Assembly (NCBI GenBank): GCA_910583885.1
Contig: CAJUAC010000001.1
Location: 1-64,000, forward strand
Source: an uncultured Oscillospiraceae bacterium
Lineage (GTDB): Bacteria; Bacillota; Clostridia; Oscillospirales; Oscillospiraceae
Length of the DNA stretch: 64,000 nucleotides
Direction of reading: 5' to 3'
Translations under genes and position numbers: made by a program
Notes under the pieces: model-generated
What the model saw: the letters and a program-made list of their open reading frames with translations, nothing else
What the model was told of the DNA's origin: nothing
Databases searched by the model: none
Shown: piece by piece, positions 17,551-26,586 of the stretch
Layout of the letters: every line of letters starts with the position of its first letter
Position numbering within the stretch: position 1 is the stretch's first letter

Positions 17551-18210
17551 ATGTCCCTGCCGAACGAACGCACCCCTCAAAACGATGGCCGGAAATCCGG
17601 CCCGCGCCGGTTCCTGGAGGTCTTGCAGCAGGAGGGCGCGGCCCTGCTCCAGCTCAATCTGGTGTTCCTGCTCAGCTGTGTCCCCCTGGCTACCATCCCA
17701 CCCGCCTGCCTTGCGCTGCACCGAATCCTCCGCCGGATGGAGGCGGGTGAGGGGGTACACTGCTGGCGGGACTACTGGGACGCCTTCCGGACGGCGTGGC
17801 GGGATGGCTGCGCCGCCCTCCTGCTCACCGCCCTGCCGCTGGCGGCAGCAGGCTACGGCATGTGGTTCTACCTGCGCTTCGCCGCGTCCAACCCCCTGTT
17901 CTATCTGCCGTTCATGCTGTGCTCCACGGTCTTCCTGGTGACGCTGCTGGCCTCCACCTACCTGTACGGCCTCCTGGCAGACGGACGGGCCCTGACGAGG
18001 GGGGCGCTGCGTTTGGCGCTGGTGCTGGGGCTGGGGAAGCCCCTGCGGGCGGTGCTGGCAGCCCTCCTGTGGTACGGCCCCCTGCTGGCGGCGCTGCTGT
18101 GGTTCCCGCTGAGCGGCGCATACCTGCTCCTGATCGGCTGTTCCATCCCCTGTTTGATGGGGCGCCTCGCCCTTGCCCCTGTCCTGGAGAGCTATGGGGG
18201 CGCCGCCTGA
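17551..18210 (+). CDS. YesL-like (DUF624) membrane protein
   Basis: A 219-residue integral membrane protein with about five hydrophobic segments, starting after a polar N-terminus. The first membrane stretch, NLVFLLSCVPLATIPPACLALHRIL near residue 33, has the proline pattern of DUF624/YesL proteins. These are commonly encoded beside Firmicutes sugar ABC importers, and their molecular role is unresolved. ATG 17551 follows GAGGAGG. It diverges from the importer operon, which supports an accessory role in the same sugar system. Confidence 0.8.
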   Translation: MSLPNERTPQNDGRKSGPRRFLEVLQQEGAALLQLNLVFLLSCVPLATIPPACLALHRILRRMEAGEGVHCWRDYWDAFRTAWRDGCAALLLTALPLAAAGYGMWFYLRFAASNPLFYLPFMLCSTVFLVTLLASTYLYGLLADGRALTRGALRLALVLGLGKPLRAVLAALLWYGPLLAALLWFPLSGAYLLLIGCSIPCLMGRLALAPVLESYGGAA

Positions 18211-18237
18211 GGGCCCCCGGCGGATCTCAGATATAAA

Positions 18238-18282
18238 AACTGTCCGGCATGACGGAATCCGCCATGCCGGACAGTTCATTTT
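18238..18282. terminator. Bidirectional intrinsic terminator
   Basis: AACTGTCCGGCATG pairs perfectly with CATGCCGGACAGTT, then CATTTTTAC. It separates converging genes. Confidence 0.85.
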
Positions 18283-19568
18283 TACAGCTTCCCCAGAGGG
18301 GCCTTGGGGGTATTCTGCCTGCGGGCATTGGTCTTGCCCTCCACCTGGATCTCCCCAGCGGCGATCAGGGACCGCTTGGTCAGCGCAGGACCAACCAGCT
18401 CATAGACCAGCACAGAGAAGAGGATCACACTGCGCACGACCTCGCCGTCTGCCAGCTGCTGGGCGGTCAGCGCCATGCCCAGCGCCACACCGGCCTGGGG
18501 CAGCAGCGTGATGCCCAGATGTTTTTTGATCTTGTCACTGCACTGGGAGATGGCGCAGCTGAAATACGCGCCCGTATACTTGCCCAGGGAGCGGAACACG
18601 ATATAGACCAGGCCCACCAGCAGCACCACCGGGTTGGACAGGATCTTCAGGTTCAGCTCCGCGCCGGAGAGCACGAAAAACAGCACGAACAGCGGCGCAG
18701 TCCAGCCGTCTACACGGCCCATCAGCTCCTCGGAGAAATCACAGATATTACAGAAGACCGTCCCCGTCATCATGCACACCAGCAGCAGGCTGAACCCACA
18801 GTGGATCCCGGCAACCTCGAATTCCATCATAGACAGCCCCACCGTCAGCAGGACAAAGCCGATGGAGATGGACAGGCGCTTGCTGCGGGAAAAGAAGTAC
18901 TTCTCCACCCGGTACAGCAGCCAGCCGGCCACAGTCCCCAGGCCCAGGGACAGGCCAATCTCCACCAGGGGCTCGACCAGCACCGTGACCAGGCTGATGG
19001 CCCCGCTCTCCAGGGCGGTGGCCACACCGAAGGAGGCGGAAAACAGGACCAGGCCCACCGCGTCGTCAATCGCCACCACCAGCAGCAGCAGCTTGGTCAG
19101 CGGGCCGTCCGCCTTGTACTGGCGCACCACCATCAGTGTGGCGGCCGGGGCGGTGGCGGCGGCGATAGCGCCTAAGGTGATGGCAGAGGAGATGGAGATC
19201 AGCGTGGGGTTGATGAAGTGGAGCACCACCAAGGCGGCGTCTACCAGGGCTGTGGTCATCACCGCCTGGAGGATCCCCACGGTGATCGCCTGCTTGCCCA
19301 TATGCTTGAGCTGCTCCAGGCGGAACTCATTGCCGATGGTAAACGCGATGAAGCCCAGCGCTACCTGGGAGATCATGTCCAGGGAGGCCACCTCTGCGGC
19401 GCTGCTGAAGCCCAGGTCGGGCAGGTGCAGCGCACCCAGGCAGTAGGGGCCCAGCAGCAGGCCCGTAATCAGATAGGCGGTGACGGCGGGCAGGTTCAGC
19501 TTCTTGGCCAGGCGGGACATGAGAAGGCCGCCCACCAGGGAGAGGGCGAGTTGAATCAGGATTTGCAT
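18282..19568 (-). CDS. Cation:proton antiporter, Kef/CPA2 type
   Basis: A 428-residue membrane protein with 11-12 hydrophobic segments, starting MQILIQLALSLVGGLLMSRL. ATG 19568 follows GAGGTG; longer readings upstream are not protein-like. AYLITGLLLGPY near 33 and the discontinuous-helix region AATAPAATLMVV near 138 with AIDDAVGLVLF near 161 (the paired acidic residues that carry ions in CPA antiporters) are visible. No TrkA/RCK nucleotide-binding tail is present. It exchanges sodium or potassium for protons, probably for pH or ion balance. A promoter candidate with TATCAT lies at 19619-19647. Confidence 0.87.
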   Translation of the reverse strand: MQILIQLALSLVGGLLMSRLAKKLNLPAVTAYLITGLLLGPYCLGALHLPDLGFSSAAEVASLDMISQVALGFIAFTIGNEFRLEQLKHMGKQAITVGILQAVMTTALVDAALVVLHFINPTLISISSAITLGAIAAATAPAATLMVVRQYKADGPLTKLLLLVVAIDDAVGLVLFSASFGVATALESGAISLVTVLVEPLVEIGLSLGLGTVAGWLLYRVEKYFFSRSKRLSISIGFVLLTVGLSMMEFEVAGIHCGFSLLLVCMMTGTVFCNICDFSEELMGRVDGWTAPLFVLFFVLSGAELNLKILSNPVVLLVGLVYIVFRSLGKYTGAYFSCAISQCSDKIKKHLGITLLPQAGVALGMALTAQQLADGEVVRSVILFSVLVYELVGPALTKRSLIAAGEIQVEGKTNARRQNTPKAPLGKL

Positions 19569-19618
19569 GGTTACACCTCGTTTGCGATTTGCGCATCTAA
19601 AAAATCGAACAGAGTGTA

Positions 19619-19647
19619 ATGATAGCATCCCCCATGGAAAACCGCAA
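19619..19647 (-). promoter_or_regulatory. Putative promoter of the antiporter gene
   Basis: Minus strand TTGCGG (19647-19642), 17 bases, TATCAT (19624-19619). Confidence 0.4.
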
Positions 19648-19751
19648 GCCAAATCTGTCAGAAACATCCACAAAAAAACACCCAATCCGCCGCAGTTCGT
19701 GCATGTTTTCTCCATGCCCCTTTCCCGCGCGCCAGACAGGCAAGGAAAAGA

Positions 19752-19780
19752 TTGACAGAACCGCTTTTCGCTTATATGAT
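19752..19780 (+). promoter_or_regulatory. Promoter of the mini-III/rqcH operon
   Basis: Consensus TTGACA at 19752-19757, 17 bases, TATGAT at 19775-19780, about 58 bases before the first start codon. Confidence 0.7.
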
Positions 19781-19838
19781 AGAGGAAAAGGCCCGCTGGC
19801 ATCCGCCTCCGGGCCGGTCCACTGGACGGAGATACGCT

Positions 19839-20255
19839 ATGAAAGATTATTTTGCGCCCCACCTGGAGGAGGACCAGCTGCGCGCCATCAGCAGCATCGG
19901 CCTGGCCCACCTGGGGGATGCGGTCTATGAGCTGCTGGTCCGCTCCTGGCTGTGCGAGCAGGGCCGCGCCACTGGGAAGGGCCTCCACCGCGCCACTGTG
20001 GAGCTTGTGCGGGCCCAAGCCCAGGCGGAGCGGACAGAGCGCATCCTGCCGCTTCTGACGGCGGCGGAGCTGGCCGTATTCAAGCGCGGGCGCAACGCCC
20101 ATGTCCACACCATCCCCCACAGCGCCAGCCGGCCGGACTACCTGAAGGCCACAGCGCTGGAGTGCCTGCTGGGATATCTGTACCTGCGGGGGGAACGGGA
20201 GCGGATTAACCTGCTGTTTGCTGTGATGATGGAGGAGGATGAGGATGCCACTTGA
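19839..20255 (+). CDS. mrnC: Mini-ribonuclease III
   Basis: A 138-residue RNase III-fold endonuclease without a dsRNA-binding domain. In Firmicutes it trims the ends of 23S rRNA precursor. LAHLGDAVYELLVR at residues 22-35 holds the metal-binding Asp and Glu of the RNase III signature. FKRGRNAHVHTIPHSASRPDYLKATALECLLGYLYL is the conserved second half with the distal catalytic acid. GGAG precedes the ATG. Its end overlaps the rqcH start, so the two are translationally coupled. Confidence 0.93.
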   Translation: MKDYFAPHLEEDQLRAISSIGLAHLGDAVYELLVRSWLCEQGRATGKGLHRATVELVRAQAQAERTERILPLLTAAELAVFKRGRNAHVHTIPHSASRPDYLKATALECLLGYLYLRGERERINLLFAVMMEEDEDAT

Positions 20256-21981
20256 CGCTGTATGTCTGTCCGGCGTGGTGCGGGAGCTGCGGGAGACGGC
20301 CTTGGGCCTGCGCATTGAGAAGGTCCAGCAGCCCGCGCGGGATCTGGTGATCCTGGGCCTGCGGGGCGGGAAAAAGCTGGTGCTGTGCGCCGGGGCCAGC
20401 CAGGCCCGCATCCACCTGACCGGCACCGCCCGGGAGAACCCCGCCGCGCCGCCCATGTTCTGTATGCTCCTGCGCAAGCACCTGGGCGGCGGTCGCCTGT
20501 CCGGCCTGGAGCAGCCCGCCCTGGAGCGGGTGGTGATCCTGACCATCGATGTGGTGGACGAGCTGGGGGAGCCGGGGCAGCGGCGGCTGGTGCTGGAGTG
20601 CATGGGCCGCCACTCCAACCTGATCCTCCTGGACAGCCAGGGCCGGATCATCGACTGCCTGCGCCGGGTGGATCTGGAGATGAGTGAAAAACGGCAGGTC
20701 CTGCCGGGCCTCTTCTACCGCCTGCCCCCTGCCCAGGAAAAGGCGGACCCCCTGTCCACAGGGGAGGAGAGCTTCCGCCGTCTCCTGTCCGGGGCAAACC
20801 CGGAGCAGGAGGCCGCCGGGTTCCTGCTGGACACCTTTTTTGGCCTCTCCCCCCTGGTCTGCCGGGAGATCGCCTGCCGGGCGGGGGTGGAGACGCTGGG
20901 CTCCCCGGAGAGCCGGGAGGCCCTGTGCATCGCCTTTTTGGACTGGCAGCGGCAGGTGCAGGAGGCAGCCTTCCGCCCCTGCCTGCTCCTCCGGGACGGC
21001 AAGCCCGCCGACTTCTCCTATCTCCCGCTGCTGCAATACGGCGCCAGCGCCCAGGCCCAGGAGTGGGACGCCTTCTCCCCCCTGCTGGACGCCTTCTATG
21101 AGACCCGGGAGCAGGCCGAGCGGGTCCGCCAGCGGGGGCAGGACCTCCAGCGGGCCGCCGCCAACGCCCGGGACCGGGCCCGGCGGAAACTGGCCCTCCA
21201 GGAGAAGGAGTACGCCCAGACCCAGGACCGGGACCACCTGCGCATCTGCGGTGAGCTGATTACCGCCAACCTCCACTGTATGGAGCGGGGGCAGGCCGTC
21301 CTGCGCACCCAGAACTACTATGATCCGGACTGCCCGGAGATCGATATCCCCTTGGACCCCCTGCTCACCCCCCAGCAAAACGCGGCGCGCTACTTCAAGC
21401 AGTACCACAAGGCCAAGACGGCGGAGGGCTATCTCTCCAGCCAGATGGCCATTGCCCGCCGGGAGCGGGACTGGCTGGAGAGTGTGCTGGATGAGCTGGC
21501 CCGGGCGGAGACCGAGCAGGATTTTGCCGATATCCGCCGGGAGCTGCGGGAGGCGGGGATCCTCAAGGGGGCGGCCCCAGGGAAAAAGGAGCCCCGCCGG
21601 GCCCCCTCCAAGCCACGCGCCTTCCGTTCCAGCGGGGGCCTGCGCATCCTGGTCGGCCGCAGCAACACCCAGAATGACCAGCTGACCCGGGACGCCTTCA
21701 AGTCGGACTACTGGTTCCACACCCAGCGTATCCACGGCTCCCACGTCATCCTGTGCTGCGAGGGCGGGGAGCCGGACAGGCAGTCCATGACCGAGGCCGC
21801 CATGCTGGCCGCCTGGTTCTCCCAGGGCCGGGCGGGAGGCCAGGTGGCCGTGGACTACACCCAGGTCCGCAACGTGAAGAAGCCGGGCGGAGCACGCCCG
21901 GGTATGGTGGTCTATGACCCCTACCAGACTGCCTATGTCACACCGGATGAGGCCCTGGTCAAGGCCCTGACGGAGAAATAA
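20245..21981 (+). CDS. rqcH: Ribosome quality control protein RqcH (NFACT family)
   Basis: A 578-residue bacterial Rqc2/NEMF homologue that recruits tRNA-Ala to stalled 50S subunits and adds C-terminal alanine tails. It was formerly called fibronectin-binding protein. The NFACT-N domain (DAVCLSGVVRELRE; ARIHLT; PPMFCMLLRKHLGGGRL) is followed by a helical coiled-coil region (about 270-440). A C-terminal NFACT-R domain (GGLRILVGRSNTQNDQLT, SDYWFHTQRIHGSHVIL) ends the protein. ATG 20245 has AGGAGG at proper distance; an in-frame ATG six bases earlier does not. It overlaps mrnC by 11 bases. Confidence 0.92.
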   Translation: MPLDAVCLSGVVRELRETALGLRIEKVQQPARDLVILGLRGGKKLVLCAGASQARIHLTGTARENPAAPPMFCMLLRKHLGGGRLSGLEQPALERVVILTIDVVDELGEPGQRRLVLECMGRHSNLILLDSQGRIIDCLRRVDLEMSEKRQVLPGLFYRLPPAQEKADPLSTGEESFRRLLSGANPEQEAAGFLLDTFFGLSPLVCREIACRAGVETLGSPESREALCIAFLDWQRQVQEAAFRPCLLLRDGKPADFSYLPLLQYGASAQAQEWDAFSPLLDAFYETREQAERVRQRGQDLQRAAANARDRARRKLALQEKEYAQTQDRDHLRICGELITANLHCMERGQAVLRTQNYYDPDCPEIDIPLDPLLTPQQNAARYFKQYHKAKTAEGYLSSQMAIARRERDWLESVLDELARAETEQDFADIRRELREAGILKGAAPGKKEPRRAPSKPRAFRSSGGLRILVGRSNTQNDQLTRDAFKSDYWFHTQRIHGSHVILCCEGGEPDRQSMTEAAMLAAWFSQGRAGGQVAVDYTQVRNVKKPGGARPGMVVYDPYQTAYVTPDEALVKALTEK

Positions 21982-22126
21982 GGACCTGTATTCCTCAGTG
22001 GGGACATTTTCAACCGCGCACTTACCGATTGGCGCGGAAACCTGGTATATTTTACTGTTGTATCCCGGCGCAAAAAGCCGGATATCTGCGCGTTAAATTG
22101 TGTGTTGAACATGGGGGAGGCACGTT

Positions 22127-23611
22127 ATGTTTCGGATCGGATTTGACAACCAGCGCTATCTCGAGACCCAATCCGCCCGCATCCGTGAGCGGATCGGGCA
22201 GTTCGGCGGCAAGCTCTACCTGGAGTTCGGCGGCAAGCTCTTTGATGATTACCACGCCTCCCGGGTACTGCCCGGGTTTGAGCCGGACAGCAAGGTGCGG
22301 ATGCTCCAGCAGCTCAGGGACGATGTGGAGATTGTGGTGGCTATCTGCGCTGGGGACATCGAGAAGAACAAGGTGCGGGGGGATCTGGGCATCCCCTACG
22401 AGGAGGATGTGCTGCGGCTGATCGACGAGTTCCGCAGCATGGAGCTGTATGTGGGCAGCGTGGTCGTCACCCAGTACAGCGGCCAGGCCGCGGCGGACGC
22501 TTTCCTCCGGCGGCTGGCGGAGCTGGGGGTGCGCTCCTTCCGCCACTACCCCATCGACGGCTATCCCCACAATGTGGATCTGATCGTCAGCGACGAGGGG
22601 TATGGGCGCAACGACTATATCGAGACCAGCCGCCCCCTGGTGGTTGTCACCGCCCCCGGGCCCGGCAGCGGCAAGATGGCCGCCTGCCTCAGCCAGCTCT
22701 ACCATGAGCACAAGCGGGGCCGGAAGGCGGGCTACGCCAAGTTCGAGACCTTCCCGGTCTGGGACCTGCCCCTCAAGCACCCGGTCAACCTGGCCTACGA
22801 GGCCGCCACCGCGGACCTGAGCGATGTCAACATGATCGACCCCTTCCACCTGGACGCCTACGGTGTGACCACAGTCAACTACAACCGGGACGTGGAGGTT
22901 TTCCCCGTCCTGCGCACCATCTTCGAGTCCATCCTGGGGGAGTGCCCCTACAAGTCCCCCACAGACATGGGGGTCAACATGGTGGGCAGCTGCATCGTCG
23001 ATGACGCGGCCTGCCGGGAGGCGTCCCACATGGAGATCCTTCGCCGCTACTACACCGCCCTCACCGGCCGCCTGCGGGGCACGGTGAGCAAGGAGGTTGT
23101 CTATAAGCTGGAGCTGCTGATGAAGCGGGCAGAGGTGACGCCGGCTATCTTCCCCGCCGTGGCCGCCGCCCTGGGGAAGGAGGAATCCACCGGGGCCCCC
23201 GCCGGGGCCATTGTACTGCCGGACGGCCAGGTCATCACCGGCAAGACCAGCGATTTGCTGGGGGCCTCCGCCTCCCTGCTGCTCAACGCCCTCAAGGCCC
23301 TGGGGGGGATCGACCAGGATCTGGACCTCATCTCCACCCAGGTTCTGGAGCCCATCTGCCGGCTGAAGACCGGCAGCCTTGGCAACAAGAACCCCCGCCT
23401 CCACAGCGATGAGGTGCTCATCGCCCTGTGTGTCAGCGCCCTGACCAACCCCATCGCCGCCCTGGCCCAGCGGCAGCTCCCTGGCCTGAAGGGGAGCGGG
23501 GCCCATTTCACGGTGATCCTCAGCGATGTGGACGAGAAGCTCTACCGCCGCCTGGGGATGCATGTCAGCTATGAGGCCAAGTATGAGCGCCAGCGGCTAT
23601 ACCATAAGTAA
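22127..23611 (+). CDS. DUF1846 family protein
   Basis: A 494-residue cytoplasmic protein beginning MFRIGFDNQRYLETQSARI with FGGKLYLEFGGKLFDD, the invariant opening of the DUF1846 family. It has a P-loop-like APGPGSGKMA near residue 181 and a Cys/Asp-rich segment GSCIVDDAACREAS near 286. Structures of relatives show a large multidomain fold, but the reaction is not established. GGGGAGG precedes the ATG. It stands alone between rqcH and a broken gene; a weak promoter-like TTACCG-N18-TATATT lies about 80 bases upstream. Confidence 0.88.
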   Translation: MFRIGFDNQRYLETQSARIRERIGQFGGKLYLEFGGKLFDDYHASRVLPGFEPDSKVRMLQQLRDDVEIVVAICAGDIEKNKVRGDLGIPYEEDVLRLIDEFRSMELYVGSVVVTQYSGQAAADAFLRRLAELGVRSFRHYPIDGYPHNVDLIVSDEGYGRNDYIETSRPLVVVTAPGPGSGKMAACLSQLYHEHKRGRKAGYAKFETFPVWDLPLKHPVNLAYEAATADLSDVNMIDPFHLDAYGVTTVNYNRDVEVFPVLRTIFESILGECPYKSPTDMGVNMVGSCIVDDAACREASHMEILRRYYTALTGRLRGTVSKEVVYKLELLMKRAEVTPAIFPAVAAALGKEESTGAPAGAIVLPDGQVITGKTSDLLGASASLLLNALKALGGIDQDLDLISTQVLEPICRLKTGSLGNKNPRLHSDEVLIALCVSALTNPIAALAQRQLPGLKGSGAHFTVILSDVDEKLYRRLGMHVSYEAKYERQRLYHK

Positions 23612-23626
23612 TCAGGAGCACATTTT

Positions 23627-23752
23627 ATGACAAAAACACACCTTGTCCGCCACACCCAGTCGGACTGGCGCAGCGGCCCCGACCGGGAGCGGGAGGCCGC
23701 CCCTGATCTCCCCTATCAGCGGATATCCCCACCTGAATACTGCTCTTTTTAA
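23627..23752 (+). pseudogene. Truncated histidine-phosphatase (phosphoglycerate-mutase-like) gene
   Basis: ATG 23627 follows AATCAGGAG and opens MTKTHLVRHTQSDWRS, the RHG/T phosphohistidine motif that starts histidine phosphatases. Only 41 codons remain before TAA at 23750-23752; complete members have about 200. The stop lies within the first bases of a dispersed AT-rich palindromic repeat (copy D), suggesting that the repeat replaced the rest of the gene. An expressed 41-residue peptide is possible but would not form the phosphatase fold. Confidence 0.6.
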
Positions 23753-23790
23753 TCCCTTTTCTTTTAAGAAAAAGGATGATTACCATGGAG
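23753..23790 (+). repeat. Dispersed palindromic repeat, copy D
   Basis: CCCTTTTCTTTTAAGAAAAAGG, a shortened relative of the repeats at 2255, 50555, 53175 and 54526. It follows the truncated phosphatase frame directly. Confidence 0.5.
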
Positions 23791-23796
23791 GTTTTT

Positions 23797-24342
23797 ATGA
23801 AAATATTAGTAGTTATCGACATGCAGAACGACTTCATCTACGGCCCCCTGAGCACGCCGGAGGCGGCCGCCATTGTCCCCAAGGTGGCGGAGAAGATCCT
23901 CTCCTGGCCCGGCCCGGTCTACGCCACCCAGGACACCCACTTCCCGGACTACCTGCAAACCCAGGAGGGCCGTGTCCTCCCGGTGGAGCACTGCATCCAG
24001 GGTACCAATGGCTGGCACATCGCGCCCGCTGTACGCGCAGCCCTCTCGGCTGCGGCCGGGCGGGAGGAGAGCACCCTCTACCTCACCAAGTCCACCTTCG
24101 GCAGCCGGGATCTGGCGGAGGTGCTGGTAAAGCGCCACCAGGAGGAGGGGGTAGAGGAGATTATGCTGGTGGGCCTGTGTACGGACATCTGCGTCATCTC
24201 CAATGCCCTGGTGCTCAAAACATTTTTACCCGAGGTGCCCATCAGCGTGGACGCCTCCTGCTGCGCGGGCGTCAACCCAGACAGCCACAGCAACGCCCTG
24301 GCTGCCATGCGGATGTGCCAGATCAATGTGTGCGGCGAATAA
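23797..24342 (+). CDS. Nicotinamidase-like cysteine hydrolase
   Basis: A 181-residue isochorismatase-fold protein. VVIDMQNDF (Asp8), YLTKSTFGS (Lys near 96) and GLCTDICV (Cys near 128) form the expected catalytic triad, and the metal-site aspartate and histidines are in DTHFPDYLQ near residue 45. This pattern fits nicotinamide deamidation in NAD salvage better than isochorismate cleavage. GGAGG lies five bases before the ATG. It sits 18 bases before tex and is probably co-transcribed with it. Confidence 0.87.
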   Translation: MKILVVIDMQNDFIYGPLSTPEAAAIVPKVAEKILSWPGPVYATQDTHFPDYLQTQEGRVLPVEHCIQGTNGWHIAPAVRAALSAAAGREESTLYLTKSTFGSRDLAEVLVKRHQEEGVEEIMLVGLCTDICVISNALVLKTFLPEVPISVDASCCAGVNPDSHSNALAAMRMCQINVCGE

Positions 24343-24360
24343 CCGGAAGGCGGAACCTCC

Positions 24361-26517
24361 ATGGAAACGATCATCAAGCTCTTGGCCCAGGAGCTGGGCC
24401 AGAATGAAACCCATGTCCAAAACGTTGTCAGCCTGTTGGACGAGGGCAACACCATCCCTTTTATCGCCCGTTACCGCAAGGAGCTCCACGGCTCCATGGA
24501 CGACACCTCCCTGCGCGCGCTGGAGGACCGCCTGCAATACCTGCGGGGCCTGGAGAAGCGGCGGGAGGAGGTCAAAGGGGCCATCGAGAACCAGGGCAAG
24601 CTGACGGAGGAGCTGGCCGCCGCCATCGACGCCGCCGCCACCCTGGCGGAGGTGGAGGACCTGTACCGGCCCTACAAGCAGAAGCGCCGCACCCGCGCCA
24701 CCGTGGCCCGGGAACGGGGGCTGGAGCCCCTGGCGGCGCTGCTCTTCGCCCAGGGGCGGGACTGCCCGGCCCCCGAGGAGGCTGCTGCCGGGTATCTTGA
24801 CCCGGACAAGGGCGTGGAGACTGTGGCTGACGCCCTCCAGGGCGCCAACGACATCATTGCTGAGGACATCTCCGATGATGCCGCCATCCGCAAGGGCCTG
24901 CGGGAGCTGATTTGGAAGCGTGGCCAGCTGGTGTCCAAGGCCGCCGGGGAGGAGGATACGGTCTATCGGCTGTATTACGACTTCTGCCAGTCTGTCCCCC
25001 GGCTCCAGGGCCATCAGATCCTGGCCATCAACCGGGGGGAGCGGGAGGGGGCCCTGCGGGCCACCGTCGTGACCGACCGGGAGCTGGCCCTGCCCCTGCT
25101 CCGCCGGGCGGTGGTCAAGCCGGGCTCCCCGGCTATGGAGTTCATCAAGGCCGCCGCCGAGGACGCCTATGACCGGCTGCTCTACCCCTCCCTGGAGCGG
25201 GAGATCCGTGCCCACCTCACCGAGACTGCCAGCGAGGGGGCTATCCACAACTTTGCTTTGAACCTGCGGCCCCTGCTGATGCAGCCGCCGGTCAAGGGCC
25301 ACGTCACCATGGGGCTGGATCCCGGCTACCGCATGGGCTGCAAGGTGGCTGTGGTGGACGGCACCGGGAAGGTGCTGGACACCACGGTGGTCTACCCCAC
25401 CCACGGCGAGCGGCAGAAGGCCGCCTGCATTGAGACGCTGGCGGGGCTTATCCGCCGCCACGGCGTCACCCACATCGCCATCGGCAACGGCACCGCCTCC
25501 CGGGAGACCGAGCAGATGACGGTGGAGCTGCTGCGGCAGGTGGGGGGCGGCGTCAGCTATATGATCGTCAACGAGGCGGGGGCCTCCGTCTACTCCGCCT
25601 CCAAGCTGGCGGCGGAAGAGTTCCCCCAGTTCGATGTGAACCTGCGCTCCGCCGTGTCCATTGCCCGGCGGCTCCAGGACCCTCTGGCGGAACTGGTGAA
25701 GATCGACCCCAAGGCCATCGGCGTGGGGCAGTACCAGCACGATATGCCCCCCAAGCGGCTGGATGAAGCCCTCGCCGGTGTGGTGGAGGACTGCGTCAAC
25801 TCGGTGGGCGTGGATGTGAACACCGCCTCCCCCTCCCTGCTGGGACGGGTGGCGGGGCTGACCGCCGCCACGGCAAAAAATGTGGTGAAGTACCGGGAGG
25901 AGAACGGTATGTTTACCTCCCGCAAGCAGATTTTGAAGGTCCCCAAGCTGGGGCCCAAGGCCTTTGAGCAGTGCGCAGGGTTCCTGCGGGTGCCGGAGAG
26001 CCAGGCGGTGCTGGACAACACCGCCGTCCACCCGGAGAGCTATCAGGCGGCGGAAAAGCTGCTCGCGCTCACCGGCCACACCATGGCGGACGTGGCTGCC
26101 CGGCAGCTGAGGGATCTGGACGCCAGGCTCAGGGAGCTGGGTGTGGAGAAGGCGGCGGAGGCCTGCGGCGTGGGCGTCCCCACGCTGCTGGACGTGGCCA
26201 AGGAGCTGCAAAAGCCGGGCCGCGACCCCCGCGACGAGCTGCCCCCGCCGGTGCTGCGCACGGACGTGCTGGAAATCAAGGACTTGCAGCCGGGGATGGT
26301 GCTGACCGGGACCGTGCGCAACGTCATTGACTTCGGCGTGTTTGTGGACATCGGCGTCCACCAGGACGGGCTGGTTCACATCTCCCAGATCAGCAACAAA
26401 TTCCTCAAGCACCCCTCCGAGGCGGTATCCGTAGGGGATATCGTCAAGGTGGTGGTCCTGGAGGTGGACGAGAAAAAGAAGCGCATTTCCCTGTCCATCA
26501 GGCAGGCCCTGTCGTGA
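24361..26517 (+). CDS. tex: Tex-family RNA-binding transcription accessory protein
   Basis: A 718-residue Tex/Spt6-like protein. The N-terminal Tex domain (FIARYRKELHGSMDD near 34), YqgF/RNase H-like core (GLDPGYRMGCKVAVVD near 317), helix-hairpin-helix segment (NTASPSLLGRVAGLT near 487) and C-terminal S1 RNA-binding domain (VLTGTVRNVIDFGVFVDIG near 647) occur in the usual order. Tex is thought to act in transcription or RNA quality control. GGAAGG precedes the ATG, and a strong terminator follows. Confidence 0.95.
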   Translation: METIIKLLAQELGQNETHVQNVVSLLDEGNTIPFIARYRKELHGSMDDTSLRALEDRLQYLRGLEKRREEVKGAIENQGKLTEELAAAIDAAATLAEVEDLYRPYKQKRRTRATVARERGLEPLAALLFAQGRDCPAPEEAAAGYLDPDKGVETVADALQGANDIIAEDISDDAAIRKGLRELIWKRGQLVSKAAGEEDTVYRLYYDFCQSVPRLQGHQILAINRGEREGALRATVVTDRELALPLLRRAVVKPGSPAMEFIKAAAEDAYDRLLYPSLEREIRAHLTETASEGAIHNFALNLRPLLMQPPVKGHVTMGLDPGYRMGCKVAVVDGTGKVLDTTVVYPTHGERQKAACIETLAGLIRRHGVTHIAIGNGTASRETEQMTVELLRQVGGGVSYMIVNEAGASVYSASKLAAEEFPQFDVNLRSAVSIARRLQDPLAELVKIDPKAIGVGQYQHDMPPKRLDEALAGVVEDCVNSVGVDVNTASPSLLGRVAGLTAATAKNVVKYREENGMFTSRKQILKVPKLGPKAFEQCAGFLRVPESQAVLDNTAVHPESYQAAEKLLALTGHTMADVAARQLRDLDARLRELGVEKAAEACGVGVPTLLDVAKELQKPGRDPRDELPPPVLRTDVLEIKDLQPGMVLTGTVRNVIDFGVFVDIGVHQDGLVHISQISNKFLKHPSEAVSVGDIVKVVVLEVDEKKKRISLSIRQALS

Positions 26518-26521
26518 TTGC

Positions 26522-26562
26522 AGGAGGCCCCGCGTCGCTGACGCGGGGCCTCCTGTTTTATA
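26522..26562. terminator. Bidirectional intrinsic terminator after tex
   Basis: AGGAGGCCCCGCGTC pairs with GACGCGGGGCCTCCT around GCT, then GTTTTATAAAAAG. Convergent with the ABC exporter genes. Confidence 0.88.
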
Positions 26563-26586
26563 AAAAGTGGGCGGTGAGGAGTGCGC

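Noticed and set aside
19569..20651. Extension of the antiporter frame to 789 codons
   Set aside because: The extra N-terminal part overlaps mrnC and rqcH in antisense. ATG 19568 has a ribosome site and begins a typical membrane protein.
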